Positions 41,832 to 49,728 of a DNA stretch of 64,000 nt are shown piece by piece. Under the pieces are notes generated by a model. It searched no databases and had not been told where the DNA came from. It saw nothing but the letters and a program-made list of their open reading frames with translations. Source of the stretch: JADMIH01 sp036399775 (lineage in GTDB: Bacteria; Chloroflexota; Chloroflexia; QHBQ01; JADMIH01); assembly GCA_036399775.1 (NCBI GenBank), contig DASWMJ010000053.1, forward strand, positions 1 through 64,000. Direction: 5' to 3'. Position 1 is the stretch's first letter. Each line of letters begins with the position of its first letter. Made by a program: the position numbers and the translations under genes.

Positions 41832-43079
41832 ATGATGGGTATACATTCAAACGGCACATCATCCAGCCAGGGCCTCCCCCTGCGCTCGGTCTACCTGGAC
41901 CACGCGGCCACCACCAGCGTGCTGCCCGAAGTGTTGGAGGCGATGCTTCCCTATTTCACCGAGAAGTCGGGCAACCCTTCAAGCGTACACGTCTGGGGTA
42001 GAGCGGCCCACCAGGGTATGGAGAACGCCCGCAGGCAAGTAGCGGCGGTATTGGGCTGCCGTCCACGCGAGGTGATCTTCACGTCGGGCGGCACCGAGTC
42101 GGACAACTTCGCCATGAAGGGGGTGGCCTGGGCGTATCGTCGCGGCATGTTCGATTTCAAGCAGCCCTCAGAGGGGCCGGGGCACATAATAATATCGGCT
42201 ATCGAGCACCACGCGATCCTACACTCGGCGGAGGAGCTAGAGAAGCACGGCTTCGAGACGACGGTGCTGCCGGTGGACAGGTACGGGATGGTTGACCCGG
42301 ACGACGTTGCGCGCAGCATGAGGCCCGACACGGTGCTGGTGAGCATCATGTACGCTAACAATGAGATAGGCACGATCCAGCCCATCGAAGAGATAGCCCG
42401 GATAGCTCATTCGCACGGCGCACTCTTTCACACGGATGCTGTGCAGGCGGGCGGCTCGCTCGACCTGAACGTGGAGCGATTGGGTGCCGATCTGCTCTCG
42501 CTGTCGGCGCACAAGTTCTACGGGCCGAAGGGCGTGGGCGTGCTCTACATTAAGGCCAACACTCCGATATTGGCGCAGCAGCACGGCGGCTCGCAGGAGA
42601 GCCGTCGCAGGGCATCCACCGAGAACGTGCCCGGCATAGTGGGCCTGGGTGCCGCGCTAAACAGGGCGCACCGCAACTTGCACTCCGAGACGGAGTACGT
42701 CCGGGGATTGCGCGACAGAATCGTGGCAGGAATCATGCAGAGAATTGACGACGTTCATATGATGGGCCACCCCCAGGAGAGGCTGCCGAACAACGCCAAC
42801 TTCTGCATAGAGGGCGTCGAGGGAGAGACCATGCTCCTGAAGCTGGACATGCGTGGGATAGGGGCATCGAGCGGCGCGGCCTGCGCTTCCGGTTCCAGCG
42901 AGCCGAGTCACGTGCTTCGCGCATTGGGGGTGCCCAATGAATTAGCCCAGGGCAGTCTGCGTCTCACAGTCGGCATAGACAATTCACCGGAGGATATTGA
43001 TTACGCGCTGGATGTGTTGGAGGGCTGCGTAGCAGAATTGCGCGCAGGAGCAAGGGCAACGGCCAGTAGTAACGCGTAA
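41832..43079 (+). CDS. Cysteine desulfurase (NifS/IscS type)
   Basis: A 415-residue PLP enzyme releasing sulfur from cysteine for Fe-S cluster or thio-cofactor synthesis. Visible: 'VYLDHAATT', 'EVIFTSGGTESDNFA', 'SAIEHHAIL', 'YANNEIGTIQP', the PLP lysine in 'LSAHKFYGPKG' and the persulfide Cys in 'GIGASSGAACASGSSEPSHV', which fits the NifS/IscS class rather than SufS. Two ATG codons (41832, 41835) follow GAGGATAA. TATAAT at 41761-41766 suggests the promoter. No IscU or IscR gene adjoins. The stop codon lies within a family A repeat. Confidence 0.94.
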   Translation: MMGIHSNGTSSSQGLPLRSVYLDHAATTSVLPEVLEAMLPYFTEKSGNPSSVHVWGRAAHQGMENARRQVAAVLGCRPREVIFTSGGTESDNFAMKGVAWAYRRGMFDFKQPSEGPGHIIISAIEHHAILHSAEELEKHGFETTVLPVDRYGMVDPDDVARSMRPDTVLVSIMYANNEIGTIQPIEEIARIAHSHGALFHTDAVQAGGSLDLNVERLGADLLSLSAHKFYGPKGVGVLYIKANTPILAQQHGGSQESRRRASTENVPGIVGLGAALNRAHRNLHSETEYVRGLRDRIVAGIMQRIDDVHMMGHPQERLPNNANFCIEGVEGETMLLKLDMRGIGASSGAACASGSSEPSHVLRALGVPNELAQGSLRLTVGIDNSPEDIDYALDVLEGCVAELRAGARATASSNA

Positions 43080-43214
43080 AACGTGATGCGTATTGCATAG
43101 CACGTATTAGTTAGATCACAAAGAACACTAAAGTTTTGTGATTGAACCGCAGAGGCGCAGAGGTTATTTAAGGGTTTACGCAATACGCAATACGTACTAC
43201 GCAATACGTTTTAC
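43076..43214. repeat. Intergenic inverted-repeat element, family A with family C words inside
   Basis: The left arm, 43076-43106, includes the upstream stop codon, and the right arm is 43176-43214. The internal words ATCACAAAGAACAC and AACCGCAGAGGCGC repeat those at 6040-6100 and 26150-26203. Confidence 0.8.
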
Positions 43215-43256
43215 GCTTCGCCCCCGGCAGCGTGGCCGGAGAAGGAGGTACCCGCG

Positions 43257-43757
43257 ATGAGCTTGATACTTGGCAACCAGTTACCCGATCGCGCCATGAA
43301 TTATTTGCAGGTGGGCCGCCTTGTCGTCATGGCGACGGTTGACGAGCGAGGCCGTCCCGACACCTGCCCTATCTCCTGGGTGGTGGCTATGGACGCCAGC
43401 ACGTTGCGGCTGGCGATCTCCCGCGAGGTCAATACGTACCGCAACCTCCTGAGCAACGAGAACGTGATGATCTCCCTTGTGGGCGGGGCAATGACGCTAG
43501 GCATCAGGGGGAGAGCGCGCATCCTGGCCGACGACATGGATGAGGTCCCTCTGCCGATGGCCGTCGTAGAGGTGCAGATTGACGAGGTAAAGGACGACTC
43601 GGTTATAGGGCGTGGCCTGGAGGGCGACCTTGTCAAATGGGAAGAGCGCCGCCGCTCCGTGTCCGACATTCGCGTGGAGAAGGCCCTGCGCGATACGGGA
43701 CCTCTAAGTGGAGCAACCCTACCCAACGAGGCGCAGGTTGCTCAGCACAGCGACTAG
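43257..43757 (+). CDS. Pyridoxamine 5'-phosphate oxidase-like flavin-binding protein
   Basis: A 166-residue split-barrel protein of the PNPOx-like family. 'YLQVGRLVVMATVDERGRPDTCPISWVVAM' is the classic N-terminal barrel segment (its residues are given here only as a landmark), followed by 'ISREVNTYRNLLSNENV' and 'MTLGIRGRARIL'. It would bind FMN or F420 and reduce an unknown small molecule. The start is secure: AAGGAGGT lies 7-8 nt upstream of the ATG. The C-terminal 40 residues are charged and specific to this protein. Confidence 0.8.
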   Translation: MSLILGNQLPDRAMNYLQVGRLVVMATVDERGRPDTCPISWVVAMDASTLRLAISREVNTYRNLLSNENVMISLVGGAMTLGIRGRARILADDMDEVPLPMAVVEVQIDEVKDDSVIGRGLEGDLVKWEERRRSVSDIRVEKALRDTGPLSGATLPNEAQVAQHSD

Positions 43758-43770
43758 CCTTACCTGACCT

Positions 43771-44391
43771 TTAGCCGCCTGGCAAGCTCTCCTGGTAGGA
43801 GATAGCGTCGGCCCGCGCTTTCAACTCACCTATCGGCGGCAGTTGGCCGGGGCTTTCCAGGCCGAAATGCTGTAGGAAGGTGAGCGTGGTACCGTAGATG
43901 ATAGGGTGCCCCACGCTGTCGAGCCTGCCCACCTCGGCCACCAGCCCACGCGCCATGAGGGTGTTCACCACGCCGCTACAGTCAACTCCCCTGATAGCTT
44001 CTATCTGAGGCCGTGTAGCGGGTTGGGTGTATGCTATCAGGGCCAGCGTTTCGAGCGCGGCGTCCGATAGGCGTTGGCCTGCCTGCTGGCCGCGCATCTT
44101 CTCAATGTAGAGGGCCGTTTCGGGCGCGGTCACCAGCCGGGCTACTCCTTCGTGCCTCTGTAGCCGCAGCCCGCGCTTCCCTTCCGAAAGAGTCCGCCCC
44201 AGGTATTCCAGTACGCGCTCAAGGGTAGGCTGGCGTATGGCGAGCACGCGCCGCAGGTCGTTCAGCGTGAGCGGCTCGGCAGAGGCGAAGAGCAACGCCT
44301 CTGCGGCTGCCGCCATCTCCTGTATGTCTTCTCGCTCCTCTTGTGGGTCTGGTTGTAATGGTCCTGGCTCTGTCTCTGTGTCATGCTGCAT
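43771..44391 (-). CDS. scpB: Segregation and condensation protein B
   Basis: A 206-residue winged-helix kleisin-associated subunit of the Smc-ScpAB condensin. 'AAAEALLFASAEPLTLNDL' opens the first winged helix. 'LSDAALETLALIAYTQPATRPQIEAIRGVD' contains the ScpB signature, and 'GLVAEVGRLDSVGHPIIYGTT' closes the second. I chose the ATG at 44391; the frame is open to 44511 without support. A TATAAT only 6 nt before the ATG suggests a leaderless mRNA. scpA is not adjacent. Confidence 0.93.
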   Translation of the reverse strand: MQHDTETEPGPLQPDPQEEREDIQEMAAAAEALLFASAEPLTLNDLRRVLAIRQPTLERVLEYLGRTLSEGKRGLRLQRHEGVARLVTAPETALYIEKMRGQQAGQRLSDAALETLALIAYTQPATRPQIEAIRGVDCSGVVNTLMARGLVAEVGRLDSVGHPIIYGTTLTFLQHFGLESPGQLPPIGELKARADAISYQESLPGG

Positions 44392-44397
44392 AGAGGT

Positions 44398-44403
44398 ATT
44401 ATA
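44398..44403 (-). promoter_or_regulatory. -10 element placing the scpB transcript start at its ATG
   Basis: TATAAT on the minus strand (44403-44398) leaves only 6 nt before the ATG at 44391, and there is no Shine-Dalgarno. The -35 match 17 nt upstream is weak (TGGCAT). Confidence 0.55.
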
Positions 44404-44483
44404 GGGCGGGCAGGGTCTTGATGCCAGCCGATAGAGGGCAGGGGTTAGGAGTCTGATCCCTGGTCCCCGACCCCTCATGGCGG

Positions 44484-44489
44484 TATAAT
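44484..44489 (+). promoter_or_regulatory. -10 element placing the DinB-gene transcript start next to its ATG
   Basis: TATAAT (44484-44489) is followed by 9 nt and then the ATG at 44499. No Shine-Dalgarno is visible. The -35 (TGGTCC, 44461-44466, 17-nt spacer) is poor. Confidence 0.5.
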
Positions 44490-44498
44490 GCGTATGCC

Positions 44499-44981
44499 AT
44501 GACAGCACCAACAGCGGGCGTCTCTCAACTCCTGTACCTCCTGGACGATGCGTTCCGGGGGCCGAAGTGGCATTCGCTGCTCGGTAATCTGCAATCTGTC
44601 ACGCCCGACGACTGGTTATGGGTCCCGCCCGGTGGCCGCCGCTCCATCCGTGATATTGTAGACCACGTCGGCTCGGCCAAGCTAATATACCAAAATTATG
44701 CCTTCGGTGACGCTAAACTCACATGGGACGACTCTTCCGTCGTCGGTGGTGATAGGGTCTCGACCATTTCATCAGCGATTGAGTGGTTGGAACAAGCACA
44801 GGAGCGTCTCAGGCAAAGCATAGCCAACCTGGACGACGAGGAGCTTCTACGCCCTCGGATGCACTTCACGGGTGTGCCAAAAGAGACGCGCTGGCTCATC
44901 GCCGTGATGCTCGAGCACGACCTCTACCACGCGGGTGAACTCAACCACATCCGGTGCCTGCACCAGCAGAATGATGAATAA
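44499..44981 (+). CDS. DinB/YfiT-like metal-dependent four-helix-bundle protein
   Basis: A 160-residue protein of the DinB superfamily. The helix pattern and His positions fit: 'SIRDIVDHVGSAKL' gives the first metal His, and 'MLEHDLYHAGELNHIR' supplies the C-terminal H-x3-H pair. DinB-fold proteins are thiol-dependent transferases or hydrolases; the substrate here is unknown. It is divergent from scpB with about 107 nt between starts, and both appear leaderless. Confidence 0.85.
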   Translation: MTAPTAGVSQLLYLLDDAFRGPKWHSLLGNLQSVTPDDWLWVPPGGRRSIRDIVDHVGSAKLIYQNYAFGDAKLTWDDSSVVGGDRVSTISSAIEWLEQAQERLRQSIANLDDEELLRPRMHFTGVPKETRWLIAVMLEHDLYHAGELNHIRCLHQQNDE

Positions 44982-45042
44982 TGCCCCCGCCAGGGCGCGA
45001 TAAATCACGCCCCTACGAATGCTCTGAATGCTCATAGTCGGG

Positions 45043-45072
45043 TTGCCATCGGCGTTCGGGCTAGGGTATAAT
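45043..45072 (+). promoter_or_regulatory. Sigma70 promoter of tRNA-Leu
   Basis: TTGCCA (45043-45048) and TATAAT (45067-45072) are separated by 18 nt, and the predicted start is about 10 nt before the tRNA. A single family E arm (GGGCGCGAT...CGCCCCTACG) lies at 44990-45018. Confidence 0.7.
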
Positions 45073-45089
45073 ATAAGGCGGCAACGCGA

Positions 45090-45174
45090 GCCGGGTTGGC
45101 GAAATTGGCAGACGCGCACGCCTTAGGAGCGTGTGCCGAAAGGCATATGGGTTCGAGTCCCGTACCCGGCACCA
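45090..45174 (+). tRNA. tRNA-Leu (anticodon TAG)
   Basis: A type II tRNA of 85 nt including an encoded CCA (45172-45174). Acceptor GCCGGGT pairs with ACCCGGC. The anticodon stem CACGC/GCGTG encloses loop CTTAGGA, anticodon TAG. A variable arm with TGCCGAAAGGCA and a T loop TTCGAGT follow. Confidence 0.97.
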
Positions 45175-45278
45175 TCTGGTGATTTGTGTCAAATCACCAC
45201 ACAAAGTTGGGAGTTTTGGGTCTATACTGCCGGATTTTTCACATCTTTGTCACATCAGCCGTCAAAAGGAGGGTTTTT

Positions 45279-45497
45279 GTGGACGCAAACGCAAACGTTA
45301 GGTGGCAACAGGGCGACGTGGTCCGCCTCAAGTCGGGTGGGCCTAACATGACCGTTGCAGAGGAATTTGACGCAACATATGTCACCTGCCAGTGGTTCGA
45401 TGGCACTAAACTGATGGGCAGTCAATTTGCAAAGCAGTCGCTCATTAAGGTTGAGGATTGGGGCCACGAAGTAGACCGAACTCCGCAGGTGAGGTAG
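45279..45497 (+). CDS. YodC-like DUF2158 small protein
   Basis: A 72-residue protein. 'QQGDVVRLKSGGPNMTV' and 'CQWFDGTKLMGSQFAKQSL' are the DUF2158/YodC signature; function unknown, small beta-barrel-like. I chose the GTG at 45279 because AAAAGGAGGG lies ideally upstream. The frame is open to 45186 across tRNA-proximal sequence, which lacks support. It sits directly downstream of tRNA-Leu, a common site of insertion, and is AT-richer than neighbouring core genes. Confidence 0.8.
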   Translation: MDANANVRWQQGDVVRLKSGGPNMTVAEEFDATYVTCQWFDGTKLMGSQFAKQSLIKVEDWGHEVDRTPQVR

Positions 45498-45632
45498 TAT
45501 TGGCGGGCACCACACAAAAGGGAGGGAGTGACTGGGTTTGCTTAGGTATCAGTTCCTTAGTTTAGTTGCCGATTCATTCCATACTTCCCAGTGTGTACCT
45601 TAGACGTATCGGCCAATCCTGTATCTCTTTGT

Positions 45633-45785
45633 CTATCCTTTGCATGCCGCTTTCCGTTTCCCTAGCGCGGCAATCATGCGCTTGTAATCTTTCCTATCAT
45701 TATAGCTCAGTACGCGCCCCTTGCGGTCCTTCAGCCACATTTCGGCAAACTGATAACCGCCAATGCGATGGCACACTTTCAGATT
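45633..45785 (-). pseudogene. C-terminal remnant of a type ISP restriction-modification/helicase-like protein
   Basis: Read on the minus strand, codons before the TAG at 45635-45633 encode 'GGYQFAEMWLKDRKGR' followed by 'VLSYNDRKDYKRMIAAL'. This closely resembles the conserved C-terminal end of large type ISP restriction-modification or helicase-type proteins ('IGGYQ..EKWLKDRKGR'). An in-frame stop occurs about 8 codons before GGYQ and no start or upstream domain remains, so this is a decayed tail fragment. It ends against the acetamidase gene and lies in the tRNA-Leu insertion zone. Confidence 0.55.
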
Positions 45786-46721
45786 CTACCTGACTGCCCC
45801 GTGCGGCAACACAGCATGCACGCCCTTGACCCCATTCACCATCTGGGTCACGCGCAGGTCAACAACCAGGCTCGCCAGGGCAAGCGCCTCCAACCGCGCC
45901 ACCTCGTATTGCTCCCTCATCAAATCGAGCATTGCTTCCAGGGCTAGAGCGGCGGCTTCGTTCAGGTCGCGGTGGAAAGCCAGGGTGAGCCAGCCTTCGG
46001 AGGTGCGTGCGCGTGGGGTGTTGATTCGCATGTCGCGGTCCAGGTGGAAGGTCAGCTCTACCCTCTCCATCGGGCACTCTATCGCCGTTGTGGACGATTC
46101 GCCGTCGCCCTGCCTGCCGTGCCCGTCGCCCACCGAGAAGAGCGCGCCTGGGACCGCGCTGGGCAGATAGAGGGTGGTGCCCGCCACAAGCTCTTTGCAG
46201 TCTATATTGCCCCCGCAGAAGCGTGGCGGGGCGGTCGGGTGCAGGCCCGGCTCGTCGGGTGGCAGGCCCATCACACCCATGAACGGGCGCAGGTCCACCG
46301 TATGCCCCAACTGGTCGGTTGCGGTCATCGCGTCGGCGTCCAGCGTCCAGGCAAGCATGATGCCTTTCTGGTTGGAGATGCCCAGGCGGTCATTTATGTC
46401 ATTGGACCACCCGCCCGCATAGGTCGCGCCATATGAGCCGGGCCGTATATCCACGATGTCAATAGCCAGGGTCATACCCGGTTTAGCGCCACGTATCTCC
46501 ACAGGTCCGCACAGAGCATGCCCCTTAGCCATCTCACGGTCGAGAGGCTCAAACTTGCGTCGCTCAGCCCCAATGGGCGTGGCGGGTTCAAGTCCCCACC
46601 CGGCATCGAGCGTGCGGAAGATGACAGTATCGCGCGAATCGATTGTGAGCACCGGCGGTAGCTCCCGCGAGAACTTGCCGTGCAGAGTGCGCTGTTCCGG
46701 TTCGATGTGGTATGTAGCCAT
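45786..46721 (-). CDS. Acetamidase/formamidase family protein
   Basis: A 311-residue hydrolase of the FmdA/AmdA family, which releases ammonia from short amides. 'RTLHGKFSRELPPVLTID', 'GHALCGPVEIRGAKPGMTL', 'GVMGLPPDEPG', 'PPRFCGGNIDCKEL' and 'FSVGDGHGRQGDGE' are family signatures with the metal-binding Asp/His set. The ATG at 46721 has GAGGG a few nt upstream; the frame is open to 46745. It is on the same strand as the LacI-type gene but separated from it by a perfect 29-bp inverted repeat. Confidence 0.88.
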   Translation of the reverse strand: MATYHIEPEQRTLHGKFSRELPPVLTIDSRDTVIFRTLDAGWGLEPATPIGAERRKFEPLDREMAKGHALCGPVEIRGAKPGMTLAIDIVDIRPGSYGATYAGGWSNDINDRLGISNQKGIMLAWTLDADAMTATDQLGHTVDLRPFMGVMGLPPDEPGLHPTAPPRFCGGNIDCKELVAGTTLYLPSAVPGALFSVGDGHGRQGDGESSTTAIECPMERVELTFHLDRDMRINTPRARTSEGWLTLAFHRDLNEAAALALEAMLDLMREQYEVARLEALALASLVVDLRVTQMVNGVKGVHAVLPHGAVR

Positions 46722-46750
46722 AGGCCCTCTCTGGGTTGGTATCATGTTAT

Positions 46751-46844
46751 CTGTAGGGGCGACCCGGTGGGTCGCCCTGTTCGGGTCACGCGCCAGGTTG
46801 GTTCGCCATCCCCACCAGGGCGACCCACCGGGTCGCCCCTACAG
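46751..46844. repeat. Intergenic inverted-repeat element, family E, perfect 29-bp stem
   Basis: 46751-46779 and 46816-46844 are perfect reverse complements, containing the words GTAGGGGCGACC and GGTGGGTCGCCC. The 36-nt loop has no feature. Confidence 0.92.
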
Positions 46845-46857
46845 ATGTATTTTGAGA

Positions 46858-47910
46858 TCAGGCCGATGAGCGCGGGATGAACGGGCAGGCAATCTTGTGC
46901 TGGACCGGCTCATCATCGTGTCCGTTCTGGGCGTGTTCAAGCAGATACTGCATGGCCCACTGGCCCATCTGGTAGTGGGGCAACTCCATCGTGGAGAGGG
47001 GTGGGTGGAGTTGTGCCGCTATCAGTTCCAGGTTGTCGAAGCCTATCACCGCTACGTCATCGGGGATTGACAGCCCCTGCTTGCGTAGCGCGTCGTATGC
47101 GCCCATCGCCGTGAGGTCGTTGAAGCAGAAGAGGGCGGTCGGTGGCTCTGCTAACTGCATCAGCTCCACTGTGGCTCGATAGCCGCCGCTCGTATTAGTA
47201 GTGGTCCCATACTGGACCAGGTGAGCATCGAAGGGCACGTTATGGGCCGCCAACGCCTGCTTGTACCCTTCCAACCGCCCAACTTGCGCGGGCATGGGGT
47301 CAACATTGTTGATGAAGCCGATCCGGCGGTGCCCCTTTTCAAGCAACATCTCGGTAGCCGTGCGCCCGCCCTGCACTTCGTCCGGCACCACGGATGGGAG
47401 CGAGCGGTCCTCGGCGTAGCAGTCCAGCAGCACGACAGGCACCTGGGAGATGATCGAAGGCGGGGCGACGCTATGGTGAAACATCGTCGCGTAAATGATC
47501 CCCTCGACCTGCCGCTCCAACAATATCTCTATGGCGTCGTGCTCGATCTTGCGATTGCGGCTCGTGTTGAACACCAGCACCATCTTGTCGCTGGCCCACG
47601 CCGCGTCCTGCACGCCCTGGATGGTCTTCCCCGCGAGAGGGGTCGCTACAAGCTCATCGGAGACGAACCCATCGGAGATGAAGCCGATGGTATGCGAGCG
47701 CTGCGAGATTAGGCCGCGCGCCATGGCGTTGGGCCGCCAGTTCAACTCTTTGACCGCCGACTTGACGCGGTCCCTGGTATCCTGCGGGATGTTGGCGTCC
47801 GCCACGTTGTTGACCACGAAGGAAACGGTGGTCTGCGAGACGCCCGCCAACCTGGCGACGTCGGAGATGGAAGGCTTCTTCGTTTTGGCGCGCTCTGGCT
47901 TATTCGCCAC
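46858..47910 (-). CDS. LacI-family transcriptional regulator of the sugar operon
   Basis: A 350-residue repressor-type protein. The N-terminal helix-turn-helix is 'PSISDVARLAGVSQTTVSFVVNN', continuing to the hinge helix 'NAMARGLISQRSH'. The effector domain has the periplasmic-binding fold with 'IGFISDGF', 'VVLLDCYAEDRSLPSV' and 'VAVIGFDNLELIAAQLHPPL'. The start is GTG at 47910. It is divergent from the binding-protein gene at 48340, and both promoters carry palindromes, so it is the likely local repressor. The inducer is probably an alpha-glucoside or alpha-galactoside, inferred from the operon content. Confidence 0.92.
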   Translation of the reverse strand: MANKPERAKTKKPSISDVARLAGVSQTTVSFVVNNVADANIPQDTRDRVKSAVKELNWRPNAMARGLISQRSHTIGFISDGFVSDELVATPLAGKTIQGVQDAAWASDKMVLVFNTSRNRKIEHDAIEILLERQVEGIIYATMFHHSVAPPSIISQVPVVLLDCYAEDRSLPSVVPDEVQGGRTATEMLLEKGHRRIGFINNVDPMPAQVGRLEGYKQALAAHNVPFDAHLVQYGTTTNTSGGYRATVELMQLAEPPTALFCFNDLTAMGAYDALRKQGLSIPDDVAVIGFDNLELIAAQLHPPLSTMELPHYQMGQWAMQYLLEHAQNGHDDEPVQHKIACPFIPRSSA

Positions 47911-48002
47911 CTGTGTGCCTCAAGTAGTAGAAGTAATGCTGGACTAACGGACCGGCACGCCCGGTGAGGGCACATAAATTGATAAGGCGGATAGCATGTC
48001 AA

Positions 48003-48046
48003 CTGATTCGGCTAATCAGCATATCGCTACTCCGGCGCTTTGTCAA
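48003..48046 (-). promoter_or_regulatory. Promoter and operator-like palindrome of the LacI-type gene
   Basis: On the minus strand, TTGACA (48046-48041) and TATGCT (48023-48018) are separated by 17 nt. The 17-bp palindrome CTGATTAGCCGAATCAG (48019-48003) overlaps the -10 and start region. It differs in sequence from the operator in front of the binding-protein gene. Confidence 0.65.
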
Positions 48047-48117
48047 GGCAATCGCCCATTCCTGCACACGAGGGCGGACACACAGGCCCGCCCCTACGCG
48101 AACGTATGGCACGCCTC

Positions 48118-48174
48118 TTGACAGGAGCAAACTGCCGTAGTATCATCGTAAAACGATTTACTAAACCCATTTAG
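48118..48174 (+). promoter_or_regulatory. Promoter and LacI-type operator of the sugar operon
   Basis: TTGACA (48118-48123) and TATCAT (48141-48146) are separated by 17 nt. GTAAAACGATTTAC (48148-48161), a near-palindrome around a central CG, covers the predicted start and fits the LacI/GalR operator pattern. An adjacent palindrome, ACTAAACCCATTTAGT (48160-48175), overlaps its end. Confidence 0.75.
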
Positions 48175-48253
48175 TACGGGTTGCAGAATAGAAAATAAAG
48201 GAGGGCAGGTCCCAGGTAGCGATAGACGACGCCGCGAAAGGAGGTACCGGCTT

Positions 48254-48289
48254 ATGCTGCGTCGGCCACGCCGACAACCAGGAAAATGA
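48254..48289 (+). CDS. Possible 11-residue leader peptide (MLRRPRRQPGK)
   Basis: An ATG at 48254 follows a strong AAAGGAGGT (48237-48245) by 8 nt and opens an 11-codon frame, MLRRPRRQPGK, ending in TGA (48287-48289). The coding bases include the hairpin GTCGGC-CAC-GCCGAC (48261-48275). It lies in the long leader of the sugar operon, about 50 nt before the binding-protein ATG. Four Arg and two Pro in eleven residues would suit slow translation or stalling. Evidence is the ribosome-binding site only. Confidence 0.4.
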   Translation: MLRRPRRQPGK

Positions 48290-48339
48290 GCATTTAGACA
48301 ATTGGAATAACATCCAAAGTGAAAAGGAGGAATTCTTCA

Positions 48340-49728
48340 ATGCGGAAGTTTCTAAATTTGGTCGTATTGCTCGTAATTGCCAGCATGGTGCTGGCGGCCT
48401 GCGGTGGCCCAGCGGCCACACCCGTGCCCCCCACCGCCACTACAGGCCCTGTGGTTGAAGCTACTACTGCGCCTGAAGCAGAGGCCACCAATTCGCCCGC
48501 GGCGATAGACGATGCTACCACAGAGCCTGTAGCCACCGATACCGCAGCCCCGGCGGCTGAAGCTACAGCCACCGTTGCTAAAGGAGAGCCTTCTAAGGAA
48601 GGCGTGCTAACCCTGTGGGTGTCGAAGTCGGCTGTGAACGGCGTGACCAACGCGGGCAAAGATTTCACCGCCAAGTACAATATCCCGGTCAACGTGCAGG
48701 TACTCGAATTCGGCTCGATCCGCGACGACCTCAAGACCGCAGGTCCCGCCGGTGAAGGCCCCGACATCATCGTAGGCGCCCACGACTGGCTCGGCGAACT
48801 GGTAACCAACGGTTTGGTGGAGCCGCTCGACCTGGCAGACAAAGTCGGCAATCTCGACCCGGTCGCGGTCCAGGCATTCACCTACGAGGGCAAGCTATAC
48901 GCCCTGCCATATGGCCTCGAAGCCATCGCTCTCCTGTACAACAAAGACCTGGTGCCCACTCCTCCCGCCACATGGGAAGAGCTAAAGACCCTGGCCAAGA
49001 AGCTCCAGGACGAAGGCAAGGTAGACCAGGGCTTCGTGCTCCAAGAGGGCGACCCTTACCATGCTAACTTCTTGTGGACCGGTTTCGGCGGTTACGTCTT
49101 CAAGCAGAACCCCGACGGCACTTATGACCCCAAGGACGTTGGTCTGGATAATGCAGGCGGCCAGAAAGCCATCAAGGAGATAGACCAGATGGTCAAGGAC
49201 GGCCTGCTGCGCAAGGGCGTCACGGGCCAGGTCTCCGACAGCCTGTTCGTGGCAGGCAAGTCCGCCATGACGGTTGGTGGCCCCTGGCGCTTGCCCGATC
49301 TGCGTAAGTCAGGCATCAAGTACGGCATCGCTCCGCTCCCCAAGATGGACGTGCAGCCCGCGCCCTTCGTGGGCGCGCAGGGCTTCATGGTCTCCGCCTT
49401 CGCCAAGAACAAGGATGTGGCTAAGGCCTTCCTCACCGAGTTCGTAGCCAGCGACGGCACGATGGAGCAAATCTACAAGGACGATCCGCGCATCCCCGCG
49501 TGGAAGCCTATGCAGGCAAAGGTGTCGGCATCGTCCGACCCAAACGACCAGGACATCGCGGCGTTCGCCCAGTCGGCAGCCTCCGGCCAGCCCATGCCCG
49601 CCATCCCCCAGATGTCGGCTGTGTGGACCGATTGGACCAAGGCTATCAACCTCGTTTTCCAGCAGCAGGAAGAACCTGGAAAGGCGATAACCGATGCAGC
49701 CCAATCAATCCGGGACAAGATCAAGTAG
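48340..49728 (+). CDS. Sugar ABC transporter substrate-binding lipoprotein (MalE-like)
   Basis: A 462-residue binding protein of the maltose/maltodextrin type. The signal 'MRKFLNLVVLLVIASMVLAAC' has lipobox LAAC (Cys21), followed by a Thr/Ala/Pro/Glu linker to about residue 85. The mature domain shows 'LTLWVSKSAVNGVTNAGKDF', 'GPDIIVGAHDWLGELVTNGL', 'LPYGLEAIALLYNKDLVP', 'GPWRLPDLRKSG' and 'GAQGFMVSAFAKNKDVAKAF', all MalE-like. The ATG at 48340 has AAAGGAGG 9 nt upstream; the frame is open to 48319. First gene of the transport operon. Confidence 0.92.
   Translation: MRKFLNLVVLLVIASMVLAACGGPAATPVPPTATTGPVVEATTAPEAEATNSPAAIDDATTEPVATDTAAPAAEATATVAKGEPSKEGVLTLWVSKSAVNGVTNAGKDFTAKYNIPVNVQVLEFGSIRDDLKTAGPAGEGPDIIVGAHDWLGELVTNGLVEPLDLADKVGNLDPVAVQAFTYEGKLYALPYGLEAIALLYNKDLVPTPPATWEELKTLAKKLQDEGKVDQGFVLQEGDPYHANFLWTGFGGYVFKQNPDGTYDPKDVGLDNAGGQKAIKEIDQMVKDGLLRKGVTGQVSDSLFVAGKSAMTVGGPWRLPDLRKSGIKYGIAPLPKMDVQPAPFVGAQGFMVSAFAKNKDVAKAFLTEFVASDGTMEQIYKDDPRIPAWKPMQAKVSASSDPNDQDIAAFAQSAASGQPMPAIPQMSAVWTDWTKAINLVFQQQEEPGKAITDAAQSIRDKIK

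Noticed and set aside
46570..46605. Possible tRNA 3'-end duplicate (GTTCAAGTCCCCAC) as an attachment site
   Set aside because: It lies inside the acetamidase coding sequence and matches the tRNA T-arm only by its common consensus.
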